In this document: positions 1-9,427 of the stretch, piece after piece | Position numbering within the stretch: position 1 is the first letter of the stretch | Layout of the letters: each line of letters starts with the position of its first letter | NCBI GenBank assembly: GCA_947177035.1 | Contig: CAMWSS010000005.1 | Location: 25,411 to 89,410, forward strand | Source of the DNA: an uncultured Porphyromonadaceae bacterium | GTDB taxonomy: Bacteria; Bacteroidota; Bacteroidia; Bacteroidales; Muribaculaceae | Length of the DNA: 64,000 bases | Direction: 5' to 3' | Notes under the pieces: model-generated | The model's input: only the letters and a program-made list of their open reading frames with translations | The model's database searches: none | What the model was told of the DNA's origin: nothing | Program-made: the position numbers and the translations under genes

Positions 1-1
1 A

Positions 2-502
2 GAGACGAAGATCGATAATACACGTTTTGCCAAGCTGCATTGCTTCTCACGCAGCGATTATTCGACAGTGCCGGTGCTGACGGTTCCGGTGGTTGAGGCC
101 GACGCGGTGTCGCGTCCGGTTAATCTGGCGGCTATTGTGGCCGATGCCGCTCCGAAGCCGGCCGACCGTCGGCAGGCGTCGCCGGCGGCTGCGGTTAATG
201 CCGGTTCACGCAACGGGCAGGGGCCGCAGGTGGTCGATCTGCATATTTCGGAGCTGGTCGATTCGACTTCGGGGCTGACTCCGACGGATATGCTGGCGCG
301 TCAGGTCGAGGAGTTTCACCGCCACATGAAGGCGCTGAAGAAGAAGCCGGGCGCAAGAATCATTTTTATTCACGGAAAGGGTGAGGGAGTGCTCCGTCAC
401 ACTATTCTGGATCAGCTTCACCGCTATTATCCCAAATGCGAGGCCCAGGACGCGTCGTTTCGTGAGTATGGGTTCGGTGCTACCCAGATCACCATACACT
501 GA
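2..502 (+). CDS. Smr-domain (DUF2027-like) protein, 5' truncated by window edge
   Basis: Open frame continues upstream of the listed ATG to base 2 (ETKIDNTRFAKLHCFSRSDYSTV...). C-terminal Smr signature: VVDLHISEL...IIFIHGKGEGVLR. Confidence 0.8.
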   Translation, partial: ETKIDNTRFAKLHCFSRSDYSTVPVLTVPVVEADAVSRPVNLAAIVADAAPKPADRRQASPAAAVNAGSRNGQGPQVVDLHISELVDSTSGLTPTDMLARQVEEFHRHMKALKKKPGARIIFIHGKGEGVLRHTILDQLHRYYPKCEAQDASFREYGFGATQITIH

Positions 503-1257
503 TGGAGACCGTCATCTTTTCCGGCATGGGCAATTCGCAGGCTGTCGGCGAGGCCCTGAAGGGGCTGCTTGCCGACGCCGGCACTGAGGCTGACATGCTG
601 TGGGTGTTTCCGGTCTATGCGTGGGGTGTGCCGCCGGTGCTTGTGCGCTATATAGAGGGACTTGATCTCACGGGCAGGGTGTGTCACATGGTGTGCACGT
701 TTGGCGACGAGGCCGGGCGCACAGACCGTCAGTGGCGCAGTCTGATCGCCGGCCGGGGCGGTATTCCCGGCGGTGTGTATGGCGTGAGGATGCCAAATAC
801 GTATGTGTGTCTGCCGTTTTTTGATGTGGATTCTCCGAGGGTGCGCCAGGCCAAGCTTGATGCAGCCGGAGAGCGCATCGAAGCCATTGCGCGGGCCATC
901 GCCTCGGGAAGCCGCGCGACAGATCTTTATTATGCCGGTCCGTTGCCCGGGTTGAAATCGCGTCTGATTTATCCGTGGTTTTTCCGTAATCAAATGAAGA
1001 TGGGCCGCTTTCACCACACGGCGGGGTGTACGGGATGCGGAGTGTGTGCGTCGGCGTGTCCGTCAGGTAACATTACGCGTGATGTCGACGGAGCGCCGCA
1101 GTGGGGAAGCGACTGCGCTTTCTGTCTGCGTTGCTATCATATATGTCCGCAGCACGCGGTGGCCTATGGGCGTCAGACTTCGGGCAAGGGCCAGTATCTG
1201 CATCCGAAGTTCCGTCCGAGTCGTTTCCCGGGCGGTGACGATGACGGTCAGAAGTAG
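502..1257 (+). CDS. EFR1-family ferredoxin/flavodoxin-like protein
   Basis: N-terminal flavodoxin-like FSGMGNSQAVGEAL; two 4Fe-4S motifs CTGCGVCASACP and CAFCLRCYHICP. Confidence 0.8.
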   Translation: METVIFSGMGNSQAVGEALKGLLADAGTEADMLWVFPVYAWGVPPVLVRYIEGLDLTGRVCHMVCTFGDEAGRTDRQWRSLIAGRGGIPGGVYGVRMPNTYVCLPFFDVDSPRVRQAKLDAAGERIEAIARAIASGSRATDLYYAGPLPGLKSRLIYPWFFRNQMKMGRFHHTAGCTGCGVCASACPSGNITRDVDGAPQWGSDCAFCLRCYHICPQHAVAYGRQTSGKGQYLHPKFRPSRFPGGDDDGQK

Positions 1258-1889
1258 GGATTGGTGCTTTCTTCGGCTCCGATTGTGGTGGCCGGGCCAT
1301 GGCCGGGGTAGACTATTGTGGCCGGAGGAAGCTTGATGATGCGGTTGCGTATCGAGTCGATGAGCTGGCTGTGGTTTCCTCCTGGCAGGTCGGTGCGTCC
1401 GATTCCTCCGTTGAACAGGGTGTCGCCGCTGAAGAGTATGCCCGATTCAGGCGCATAGAGCGAGATGCCGCCTGGAGTGTGGCCTGGGGTTTCGATCACG
1501 GTTATCACTTCGTGGCCGAGGCTCAGGCGGGTTGCGGAGTCGAGCGGGATGATCTGTTCGACTGCTTCAAAGTTGCCGGGAATGCCGAACATGCGAGCTT
1601 GTTGCGGCAGCTGGCGCCCGAGGGGCAGGTCGGCCGGATTGGCCGCCGGAGTCAGTTGCCAGCGGCGTGAGGCACGTCCGTTGCCGAATGAGTGGTCGAG
1701 GTGGAGGTGCGTGTTGACTATGTGGCGCACCGAGAGGTTGTTGCTGTCGATATATGAGGCGATTGATTCTTCTTCGGCATCGGTCACCATGCCGGGATCG
1801 ATGATCATGGCCTCACGGGTCTCGGGGTCGGACACTACATAAGTGTTGACGCCGAACATGTTTACCTGGAATCTATGGACTGTGAGCAT
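1248..1889 (-). CDS. MBL-fold metallo-hydrolase
   Basis: Metallo-beta-lactamase motifs NTHLHLDH, TPGHTPGG, FSGDTLF, YPGHGP. Confidence 0.9.
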   Translation of the reverse strand: MLTVHRFQVNMFGVNTYVVSDPETREAMIIDPGMVTDAEEESIASYIDSNNLSVRHIVNTHLHLDHSFGNGRASRRWQLTPAANPADLPLGRQLPQQARMFGIPGNFEAVEQIIPLDSATRLSLGHEVITVIETPGHTPGGISLYAPESGILFSGDTLFNGGIGRTDLPGGNHSQLIDSIRNRIIKLPPATIVYPGHGPATTIGAEESTNPYF

Positions 1890-1891
1890 TG

Positions 1892-2263
1892 TTATTTACG
1901 GAAAGCGAAGTAGACCGCTCCGATCAGTAGCAGAAAGGAGACGAAGTGGTTCCACTTGAAGTGAGTGCTTTTGAATGCGAGCACGCTGAAAATGATGAAC
2001 ACGGTGAGCGTTATCACTTCCTGGAGGACTTTGAGCTGGATCAGCGAGAAGGGGCCGCCGTTGCCGTCGAAGCCGATGCGGTTTGCCGGCACCTGGAAAC
2101 AGTATTCAAACAGAGCTATGCCCCATGAAATCAATATTATGGCGAACAGCGGCCAGTCGGACGAAATGCCTGATGACTGCATTCGCAGGTGGCCGTACCA
2201 GGCGAATGTCATGAATACGTTTGAGATGATGAGCAGCGCTATGGTGATCAGAGCCGGTTTCAT
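1892..2263 (-). CDS. DMT/DUF486-family small membrane protein
   Basis: Internal start MKPALITIALLIISNVFMTFAWYGHL gives a 123-aa four-helix protein; the longer ORF start overlaps rsmG. Confidence 0.8.
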   Translation of the reverse strand: MKPALITIALLIISNVFMTFAWYGHLRMQSSGISSDWPLFAIILISWGIALFEYCFQVPANRIGFDGNGGPFSLIQLKVLQEVITLTVFIIFSVLAFKSTHFKWNHFVSFLLLIGAVYFAFRK

Positions 2264-2886
2264 AGTGGGAGGTAGATCAGGCTTTTTGTCGAGAAGTATT
2301 CTTGGGTGAAGAAGTCGGAAAGCGGAATCTGAAGTGTGTCGAATCCTTTTGTCGCGGCTATCTCGTCGGTCAGGTCGCCGCCTTTGAGGCATATCAGTCC
2401 GTTGTGGAGGCGGTTGCGTTCGGTTGTCGGGGCGACCATGTGGCGCGAGGCTTTGACGAGTTCCGGCAGGGTCATGACGGCGCGGCTGACCACATAGTCG
2501 AACTTCTGGCGGCATTCGCCTGAGTCGCCGTGCTGGAACGTGCAGTTTTTAAGGCCTATTTCCGACGCGATTTCGGTGGCGACCTTTATTTTCTTTCCGA
2601 TGCGGTCAATCAGGTGGAACGAGCATTCCGGCCAAAGGATTGCCAGTGGTATTCCGGGAAATCCGCCTCCGCATCCGAGGTCGACAAAGCGTGTGCCTGA
2701 CCGCGGGGTGATGAATTTGCCGATGGCCATCGAGTGGAGCACGTGGTTGACATAGAGATTGTCAATGTCTCGCCGTGAAATCACGTTGATCTTTTCGTTC
2801 CACAGGGCGTAAAGGTTGCCCAGCGCGGCCAATTGGTCGCGCTGGGTTTCTGAGAGTTCAGGGAAGTATCGGAGAATGCTGTCCAT
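2260..2886 (-). CDS. rsmG: 16S rRNA (guanine527-N7)-methyltransferase
   Basis: GidB-like N-term LWNEKINVISRRDIDNLYVNHVLHSMAI and SAM motif FVDLGCGGGFPGIPLAI. Confidence 0.93.
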   Translation of the reverse strand: MDSILRYFPELSETQRDQLAALGNLYALWNEKINVISRRDIDNLYVNHVLHSMAIGKFITPRSGTRFVDLGCGGGFPGIPLAILWPECSFHLIDRIGKKIKVATEIASEIGLKNCTFQHGDSGECRQKFDYVVSRAVMTLPELVKASRHMVAPTTERNRLHNGLICLKGGDLTDEIAATKGFDTLQIPLSDFFTQEYFSTKSLIYLPL

Positions 2887-4425
2887 TTATCTGGGAAGAG
2901 TAACCTGGAAGTATTGGCTGGGAGTATGTTCCTTGAGGATGAATTCCTTCATCTGTTTTACGATTTCGGGATATTTTGCAGCCACGTTGTTGTCTTCGTG
3001 GATGTCTGTTGCGAGATCATAGAGTTCGCAGTTGCCCTGGCGGACGATCATTTTCCAGTCGCCCCAGCGCAGTCCCATCATGTTTGTTTCGTGGAATTCC
3101 CAGTAGAGATATTCGTGTTTCTGTTGTTCGCTGTCGCGACCGAGGATTGTGGGGTAGATCGAGATTCCGTCAAACCAGTCGTTTTCGATGGCGGGGTTTG
3201 AGTAGCGTTCGACGTAGTTTTCGATTCCTGCGATGTCGCAGAATGTGGGCATCAGGTCATAGAAGGCGAACTGGAGGTCGCTTGTGGAGGGCTGAACTGT
3301 GCCGGGCCAGCGGACGATGAATGGGATGCGTATGCCACCTTCGTGGGTGGAGCGTTTGGTGCCTTTGAGCAGTCCGTCGCGGTTGAAGAAAGTGGGGTCG
3401 GCACCGCCTTCTTCGTGAGGCCCGTTGTCGGAGGTGAAGATCACGACGGTGTTCTTGTCAAGACCTTTTTGCTCGAGCAGGTCAAGTATCTGTCCGACCT
3501 GCTGGTCGAGGCGGGTGATCATGCCGGCGAACTGTGCGTGGGCGTGGTCGGTCGGATTGTAGCGGCTGCCCTGGTCTCCGCCGAATATTTTTTCTTCGCA
3601 TTCGCAGAATTTGTCGACATAGGCCGTGTAGATAGAGTCTTCTGGCTGGCGCAGTTCCGCGTGGGGGAGAGTGTAGGTGAATATTCCCAGGAACGGTTTG
3701 TCGGCCGATTGCTTGTCGAGCCATTCCATGGCTTTTTCATGAATCAGGTCAGCGGAGTATTGGGCGCGGTTGTTGTAGTCGTCGCCATACATGTCGTGCT
3801 GTATGTTCTGTTCGAGGGTGACGCGTTTGACTCCGTCGTCTCCGCGCGAGCGGCTGTATTCGTTAAGGAAGTTGGGGTAATAGAGGTGGGCCTGGAACTG
3901 GCAGATGTATCCGTAGAATTCGTCGATACCACGTTTGTCGGGCGTGGAGACCGATCCTTCGTATCCTCCGGCCCATTTTCCGAACATGCCGGTTGTGTAT
4001 CCGTTGTCTTTGAAGATTTCGGGGATGATCACGTGGTCGGGGTCATATGGGTGCTGGCCGACGAGGGAGTAGTCGGTGTTGTTGCCATATTTCATGTTGA
4101 GGTTGCTGTTGTTCCAGTATTCCTTGTTGCCGCGCACGAGGGTGTGGCCGGAGTGCTGGCCCGTCATGAAGCATGCGCGCGAGGGAGCCGACACCGGGCT
4201 GCCGGCATAGGCCTGGGTGAAGCGTATTCCTTCGGAGGCCATGCGGTCGATGCGCGGTGTGGAGATGAATTGCTGTCCATAGCATCCGAGGTCTCCATAG
4301 CCCATGTCATCACACATGATGTAGATGATGTTTGGACGGGTGGATGATTCCTGTGCAGCCTGCGCGTTGGTTGATGCGGCAGCTGCGAGCGCGCCTATTG
4401 CGCTGAAAATTATATTATTGTTCAT
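2887..4425 (-). CDS. secreted sulfatase (arylsulfatase family)
   Basis: Signal peptide, NIIYIMCDDMGYGDLGCYG, sulfatase signature with Ser nucleophile SAPSRACFMTG. Confidence 0.93.
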   Translation of the reverse strand: MNNNIIFSAIGALAAAASTNAQAAQESSTRPNIIYIMCDDMGYGDLGCYGQQFISTPRIDRMASEGIRFTQAYAGSPVSAPSRACFMTGQHSGHTLVRGNKEYWNNSNLNMKYGNNTDYSLVGQHPYDPDHVIIPEIFKDNGYTTGMFGKWAGGYEGSVSTPDKRGIDEFYGYICQFQAHLYYPNFLNEYSRSRGDDGVKRVTLEQNIQHDMYGDDYNNRAQYSADLIHEKAMEWLDKQSADKPFLGIFTYTLPHAELRQPEDSIYTAYVDKFCECEEKIFGGDQGSRYNPTDHAHAQFAGMITRLDQQVGQILDLLEQKGLDKNTVVIFTSDNGPHEEGGADPTFFNRDGLLKGTKRSTHEGGIRIPFIVRWPGTVQPSTSDLQFAFYDLMPTFCDIAGIENYVERYSNPAIENDWFDGISIYPTILGRDSEQQKHEYLYWEFHETNMMGLRWGDWKMIVRQGNCELYDLATDIHEDNNVAAKYPEIVKQMKEFILKEHTPSQYFQVTLPR

Positions 4426-4439
4426 GATTCGTTTGAGGG

Positions 4440-6806
4440 TTAGATGGCGATTTTGAGGGTGGCAGTTCCGGATTCGGTCACAGCCTTGACCACGTATATG
4501 CCTGCTGACAGATGTGAGAGCGAGATGCTGTCGGCGCCGCTTGCCATGCCGGCCAGAGATCCGTCGGTGGTGAAGACGAGCAGGTGGAGAACGGGTTCTT
4601 TTGATTTGACGGTAACGGTTTTGTCGGCTTCGAGGGTCATTTCAACGCCCATGGCTTTGTTGGCGAGCGCGGCAGGGTTGATTCCGACCGTGGTGTCGAG
4701 GTTGGGCGAGAAGATGGCAGTGTAGTGGTCGGGGGTGTTTGACGGTTCGACGTGGAGTGTGGCTTCGGTCGAGACGTAACGGTGGCCGATCATCCAGCAG
4801 ACGAATGCCGCAGTGCCGTTGGGGGTGGCGTTGATGGTTTCGTCGTCGTCGTTGACGGTAGCGGTGCCTCGTCCGGGGTTATTGACGCTTACGGTGGGCA
4901 TGCGGAGGTCGTCGGCCGGATCTGTTTGTTTGAGGACGAAGTCGATGACCTGGCCGACAACGTCGTCTTCGGCACCCATCAGTCCGTTGGTGGTCAGACG
5001 CAGGCGCATGCGTTTGCCCGGGCATCCTTTGATATCGATCGATTCGCGGATCTCTTTGGCAGGAGTGAGCTGGCGGGTTTCTTCAAATATTCCGTCGCCG
5101 TCGGCGTCGAAGTAGAGGGCCATTTTCAGGTCATTGCCAGGCTCTTTGTTGAGGGTGATGCAGATGGTGGTGTTGCCGATGGCCAGCCGGTCGCGGGTGA
5201 CGATGGCGTATTTGTTGGAGGGGCGGGCTGTCACTGACGGGTTGCTGATTGAGGTTCCGCTGAGCACCGGCATGGGGTAGCGGAAGCCTTGGCTGTCGGC
5301 GGTGAAGCTGCTGACCCAGTAGTCGCCTGTGGAGCCGCAGGGAAGGTTGTAGATGCCGAGGGCACGGGTCAGTTCAGAGCGCAGAGCGCAGAAACGCAGT
5401 GCGTTTGTTCCGCCGATGACGAGGGTGTCACCCTTGGCGGTGTCGATGAAGCAGAATCCGCCGTTTCGGTTTTCGTGGACAGTGTATGTTGTGGCGTTGA
5501 GGGGGGCGTTGGTCGACGCGTTGACGATCTGATATCCGCCCTGGGCGTTGGAGGTGCCGACAAAGTACCATTTCTGGTCAGCGTCGGTCTGCGAGGGGGC
5601 CGCCCATGCCATGGCGTGGGTCAGTGCCATTCCGTCGGAGTCGCGCAGGATCTGGTAGAGGCTTGTGGGCGATCCGATGGCGCTTTCGGCTTTGAACGGG
5701 CACACTTCATAGAGGTTTGCGCTTTCGGTGAGTGTCCAGTATGATCCGACGTTGTTGATGCCGGTTGTCCATGTGATGATGCTTGACGAGGCTCCGTCTT
5801 TGTTGAGGCACCGAGCGCCAGATGTCTCCTTGTTGTAGTTGGCGCAGTCGGTCGACGACATCCACCAGCAGTCTTTGTTGTCGCCCGATGTCGATGCCGA
5901 TTTGTGGATGTAGTATTCGACCGGGGTGGCTGACATTTTTACTTTCGATGCCGATGACGGAGTCATGTTGCATGATCCGATATAGAGTCCTGAGACGCAG
6001 TTGCGGATGTAGTAGCAGTCTTCGTTGTCGGTCGGGATCAGTTCCCAGAAGATTTTTTTGTCGGTTGCATAGCTGTTGATGACGATTCCGCCGTCGGCTG
6101 CTTCACACATGTAGCTGGAAGTGTTGTTCTTCCATTTGATGGTGTAGGTGTTTCCGTCGCCTGAAGGGGGAGTGGGGGGTGTTGGCGGAGTCGGCTCTTC
6201 GCCGTCGGAGAAGAGTGAGATTTCGCTGAGTCCGAAGAAGCAGCCCTGGTTGTCGGAGCCTTTTGTCACGGTCAGGGTTATGTTCATCGGCGATGTGGCC
6301 GAGGTTGTGGCGCCGGTGGCGTTCCACTGTTTGTGGCGGTCTCCTCCGGGGTTGACTCCAGCGGCAATGTCGATGTCGCTGAGGGTCGCGAAGTTGTTGT
6401 TGCCGACAGCCACGTTTACGTTCCAGAGGCGGTTGACGCCGTCGGCCGCTTCCTGATAGCTGCCTCCGCCGTTGAGGGCATGGATGTCAAGGCCGACGTT
6501 GTTGAAGCTGAAGTCGGCGGGCAGTCCGCTGACGGTGAGCTGGAATGTGATTGTGGGAGAGGTGTTTCCGTTAATGTCGGGACACAATATAGCAGACGAG
6601 ATGGCGGATCCCGATGTCTTCATGCTGTGTGACATGGAGGTCAGTTCGGCGCTTGCGCCTGGAGCACCGTTGACAGTGACTGTCACGTTTGATGCCGTCG
6701 CTCCGGTGCGGTTGAATGTCAGAGTCACAGGTTCAGCGCTGTTTGCTGTCACTGTGGCGCCCATCATTGCGGCTCCAAGTCCTAATGATAAGATGAATTG
6801 GTTCAT
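4440..6806 (-). CDS. secreted multi-domain protein with N-terminal beta-sandwich-like module and C-terminal sorting-like domain
   Basis: Signal peptide; C-terminal LSHLSAGIYVVKAVTESGTATLKIAI resembles a T9SS-type sorting domain; N-term ~170 aa paralogous to the 6907..9210 product. Confidence 0.7.
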   Translation of the reverse strand: MNQFILSLGLGAAMMGATVTANSAEPVTLTFNRTGATASNVTVTVNGAPGASAELTSMSHSMKTSGSAISSAILCPDINGNTSPTITFQLTVSGLPADFSFNNVGLDIHALNGGGSYQEAADGVNRLWNVNVAVGNNNFATLSDIDIAAGVNPGGDRHKQWNATGATTSATSPMNITLTVTKGSDNQGCFFGLSEISLFSDGEEPTPPTPPTPPSGDGNTYTIKWKNNTSSYMCEAADGGIVINSYATDKKIFWELIPTDNEDCYYIRNCVSGLYIGSCNMTPSSASKVKMSATPVEYYIHKSASTSGDNKDCWWMSSTDCANYNKETSGARCLNKDGASSSIITWTTGINNVGSYWTLTESANLYEVCPFKAESAIGSPTSLYQILRDSDGMALTHAMAWAAPSQTDADQKWYFVGTSNAQGGYQIVNASTNAPLNATTYTVHENRNGGFCFIDTAKGDTLVIGGTNALRFCALRSELTRALGIYNLPCGSTGDYWVSSFTADSQGFRYPMPVLSGTSISNPSVTARPSNKYAIVTRDRLAIGNTTICITLNKEPGNDLKMALYFDADGDGIFEETRQLTPAKEIRESIDIKGCPGKRMRLRLTTNGLMGAEDDVVGQVIDFVLKQTDPADDLRMPTVSVNNPGRGTATVNDDDETINATPNGTAAFVCWMIGHRYVSTEATLHVEPSNTPDHYTAIFSPNLDTTVGINPAALANKAMGVEMTLEADKTVTVKSKEPVLHLLVFTTDGSLAGMASGADSISLSHLSAGIYVVKAVTESGTATLKIAI

Positions 6807-6841
6807 TTGTTTAATTTATTTGATGATTTCATAAATGAGAA

Positions 6842-6897
6842 AAAAATGTGGGACAGTGTCACATTCTGCATTTGTGATGATATTGCGACACTGTCCC
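6842..6897 (-). terminator. intrinsic terminator downstream of the 6907..9210 gene
   Basis: Perfect 11-bp inverted repeat gggacagtgtc (6850-6860)/gacactgtccc (6887-6897), followed on the minus strand by a T-run. Confidence 0.7.
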
Positions 6898-6906
6898 GAT
6901 ATTTTG

Positions 6907-9210
6907 TTATTTTACATATATTTTCTTGCCTCCTGTAATATATACCCCGGCCTGGCGTATGTTCAGGACATGACGTCCGGTCAGGTCAAATATGGCGTCT
7001 GCAGTTCTGTTGACGTCGGCGGACACGGATGATATTCCGGTTGTGGAAGTTTCGCCGTTGAGGTTAAGCAGCCATTGTTCGGGATATTGGCCTGTAGCGC
7101 TGTTGGCGAGTTCTATTATCGCGGTGTTGGGGGCTATGCTGTCGCCCTCTTTCAGCAGTGTCAGGCTTACGGTGTTGCCGGTCTCGGTGTCGCTGTAGAG
7201 CTGTGCTTCAGCGGCGGAGGGCATTATCGTGTAGTATGCTTTTTCTGGATCGGCGGGCACGAACGTGTAGGCTTCGTATGTGCCTTTGAATGTTCCGGCA
7301 TAGTCGCTGACAGCATCTGCGTCAGAATCGGCGATCACGAATTCCACGGTCTGTCCGTCAACCTTGATTATGAAGCCAGTGCCGGCGGCATACACAACGC
7401 CAGCATCGGCGGAAGAGACGGTCAATGCTTCATCGGTGATCTGCGCTACGTATACTTCAGCAGTTGTTTCTGAGAAGCTTACGGCTACCGGAGCTATGAA
7501 GGTGATAAATTCGGCAGAAGTGGATACCGGCAGGGCGTCGATGGCGCCGACAGTGACGTTATCCATAACGATGCCTACGTTTGCCGTCAGGTTGTAGTGG
7601 GCGATTTTGCTTTCTCCAAAGGTGAATGCAAGTGCGTTTTCGCTTTCAGTCCCATCTTGAGAAGCAGCCATATATCGGCCGGTTTCATAGTTGCAGAGAG
7701 CGTTGTCTTCGGTATAGTAATATTTGGTTCCGTTGACGGAAACGTAGCTGCCGGAGGCGGGAGTATTGAGCGAGAATGTCGCTGTGTTTTCTTCAAAACG
7801 TGCGATTTCTGAAGCTGCATTATTGTGGCTAAGCGTTGCCAACTGAACAGGTTCGCCACTGATAACAGTGTATTGTCCGTATCCGGTACCGGTCAGATAT
7901 CCGGCAGCCATTGCACGTGCGGCTTTGTCGGACAGGATGGATGCGTGCCAGGATGATTTGCGATAGGAAGCTGAGTTGGCGTTCGCAAACCAGCAGACGA
8001 TTTTGCCGGCATCGGAATTGCCGTGGTGCAGCGCATGTTTGTCGGCGTTGTTTTCTGCCGCTGCATAGATGCTGTTGACCAGTACCACGGCGCCTTTCAG
8101 TTGCGCTTCTGAGGCCTGAGAGCCTGCGGGAATATAGTCAAGGCTGTATTCGGCAGCCCCGCTTTCATCTGACGCTGTCGGGATCTGTTGTTCCTGTTCC
8201 CATGAGGCTGTTGATCCGAACCAGCGGCCGGTAGCTTCGTTTTCAAACTTGAAAGTGCGGCCTTCGGTGCGGTGTGCGCGCCAGATGCTTGATGCGTCAG
8301 GTGCATGAGTCGCATAGAGGCCGGAGGAATTTGAGGATATGAAACTTATTACGTGGTTTTCATTGGCTGAAAGACTGTTTTTGCGGAATACGAAGTTCCG
8401 GTTGTCAAGCGCGGCATAGAGAGCGTCTTCGGCTGCGTCAAACTGAGCTTTTTTCTCTTCAAGTTCGGCATCCCAGTCATCGGACTGATTGGCAAGGGTG
8501 ATTTCGGTAGCCGACGTTTCGGCGCCGTTCCAGAGATCAAGCATTGACAGACGCTTGGCGCGTGTGGCGGTATAGGTTTCAAATTCAGCCATGGCTATGC
8601 CTCTCGGATCGCTGAATGTGATGCTGCTCAGGCCGAAGAAGCATCCTCCGTTGGTGGTGCCTTTGGTGACGGTGATGGTCAGGTTCATTGTTGATGAAAC
8701 ACTGACTGCTGATTCAACAGTCGCGTTCCAGACTTTGTGGCGGTCTCCGCCAGGATTTACTCCGGCTGCAATGTCGATATTTGAGAATGTGTGGAAATCC
8801 TGATTGTCGATTTTTGTGTTGACATTCCATTGGCGCACCTGATTGTCGTTATGTTCCTGATAACCGTTGGCTCCATTTAGCGCGTGGATGTCATATCCTA
8901 TGTTTGTAAACGAATAGCCATCGGGAAGGCCGCTGACTGTCAGATCAAAAGTGATAGTCGGCGACGTGTTGGCATTGGCATTCGGGCAGAGAATTGACGA
9001 TGTTATTGATCCGGCAGTCGGTCTGAAGGCCGGCGAGCATGAGTTGAGTTGTGCTGTGACACCGTCGATGCCGCTGGCCGATACGGTGACTGAACTTGCG
9101 TCAGTGCCAGTTCTGTTGAATGACAGAGTCAGCGACTGGGCTGACGCCTGGGACACAATGCCTCCTCCAAGCATTGCGAATGCAATAAATGCTCCTAGTC
9201 CTTTTTTCAT
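6907..9210 (-). CDS. secreted protein with same N-terminal module as 4440..6806
   Basis: Signal peptide; shared N-terminus (LTLSFNRTG...IDIAAGVNPGGDRHK.WNAT...GCFFGLS.I); C-term FDLTGRHVLNIRQAGVYITGGKKIYVK. Confidence 0.7.
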   Translation of the reverse strand: MKKGLGAFIAFAMLGGGIVSQASAQSLTLSFNRTGTDASSVTVSASGIDGVTAQLNSCSPAFRPTAGSITSSILCPNANANTSPTITFDLTVSGLPDGYSFTNIGYDIHALNGANGYQEHNDNQVRQWNVNTKIDNQDFHTFSNIDIAAGVNPGGDRHKVWNATVESAVSVSSTMNLTITVTKGTTNGGCFFGLSSITFSDPRGIAMAEFETYTATRAKRLSMLDLWNGAETSATEITLANQSDDWDAELEEKKAQFDAAEDALYAALDNRNFVFRKNSLSANENHVISFISSNSSGLYATHAPDASSIWRAHRTEGRTFKFENEATGRWFGSTASWEQEQQIPTASDESGAAEYSLDYIPAGSQASEAQLKGAVVLVNSIYAAAENNADKHALHHGNSDAGKIVCWFANANSASYRKSSWHASILSDKAARAMAAGYLTGTGYGQYTVISGEPVQLATLSHNNAASEIARFEENTATFSLNTPASGSYVSVNGTKYYYTEDNALCNYETGRYMAASQDGTESENALAFTFGESKIAHYNLTANVGIVMDNVTVGAIDALPVSTSAEFITFIAPVAVSFSETTAEVYVAQITDEALTVSSADAGVVYAAGTGFIIKVDGQTVEFVIADSDADAVSDYAGTFKGTYEAYTFVPADPEKAYYTIMPSAAEAQLYSDTETGNTVSLTLLKEGDSIAPNTAIIELANSATGQYPEQWLLNLNGETSTTGISSVSADVNRTADAIFDLTGRHVLNIRQAGVYITGGKKIYVK

Positions 9211-9427
9211 GATGATTGGTTTAATATGAGATTATTAATGCTTTGATCCAATGGTTTATTTCAATTTTTAAATTTTGCAAAAATAGTAAAAAAGGTTATA
9301 TTATTTCGTTATCTCTATGTTAAAATATGTTAATAATAGAAAATAGGCAACAGAGACGGCCCGATGTCAATGGGGTCATCTCTGTTGAATCGATAAAGTC
9401 TTGGCCAGGCTTTTTTCTGTATTTATT

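Noticed and set aside
3343-4347. 334-aa plus-strand ORF opposite the sulfatase
   Set aside because: Complete overlap with a clear sulfatase gene; low-complexity Val/Gly-rich translation typical of antisense frames in GC-rich DNA
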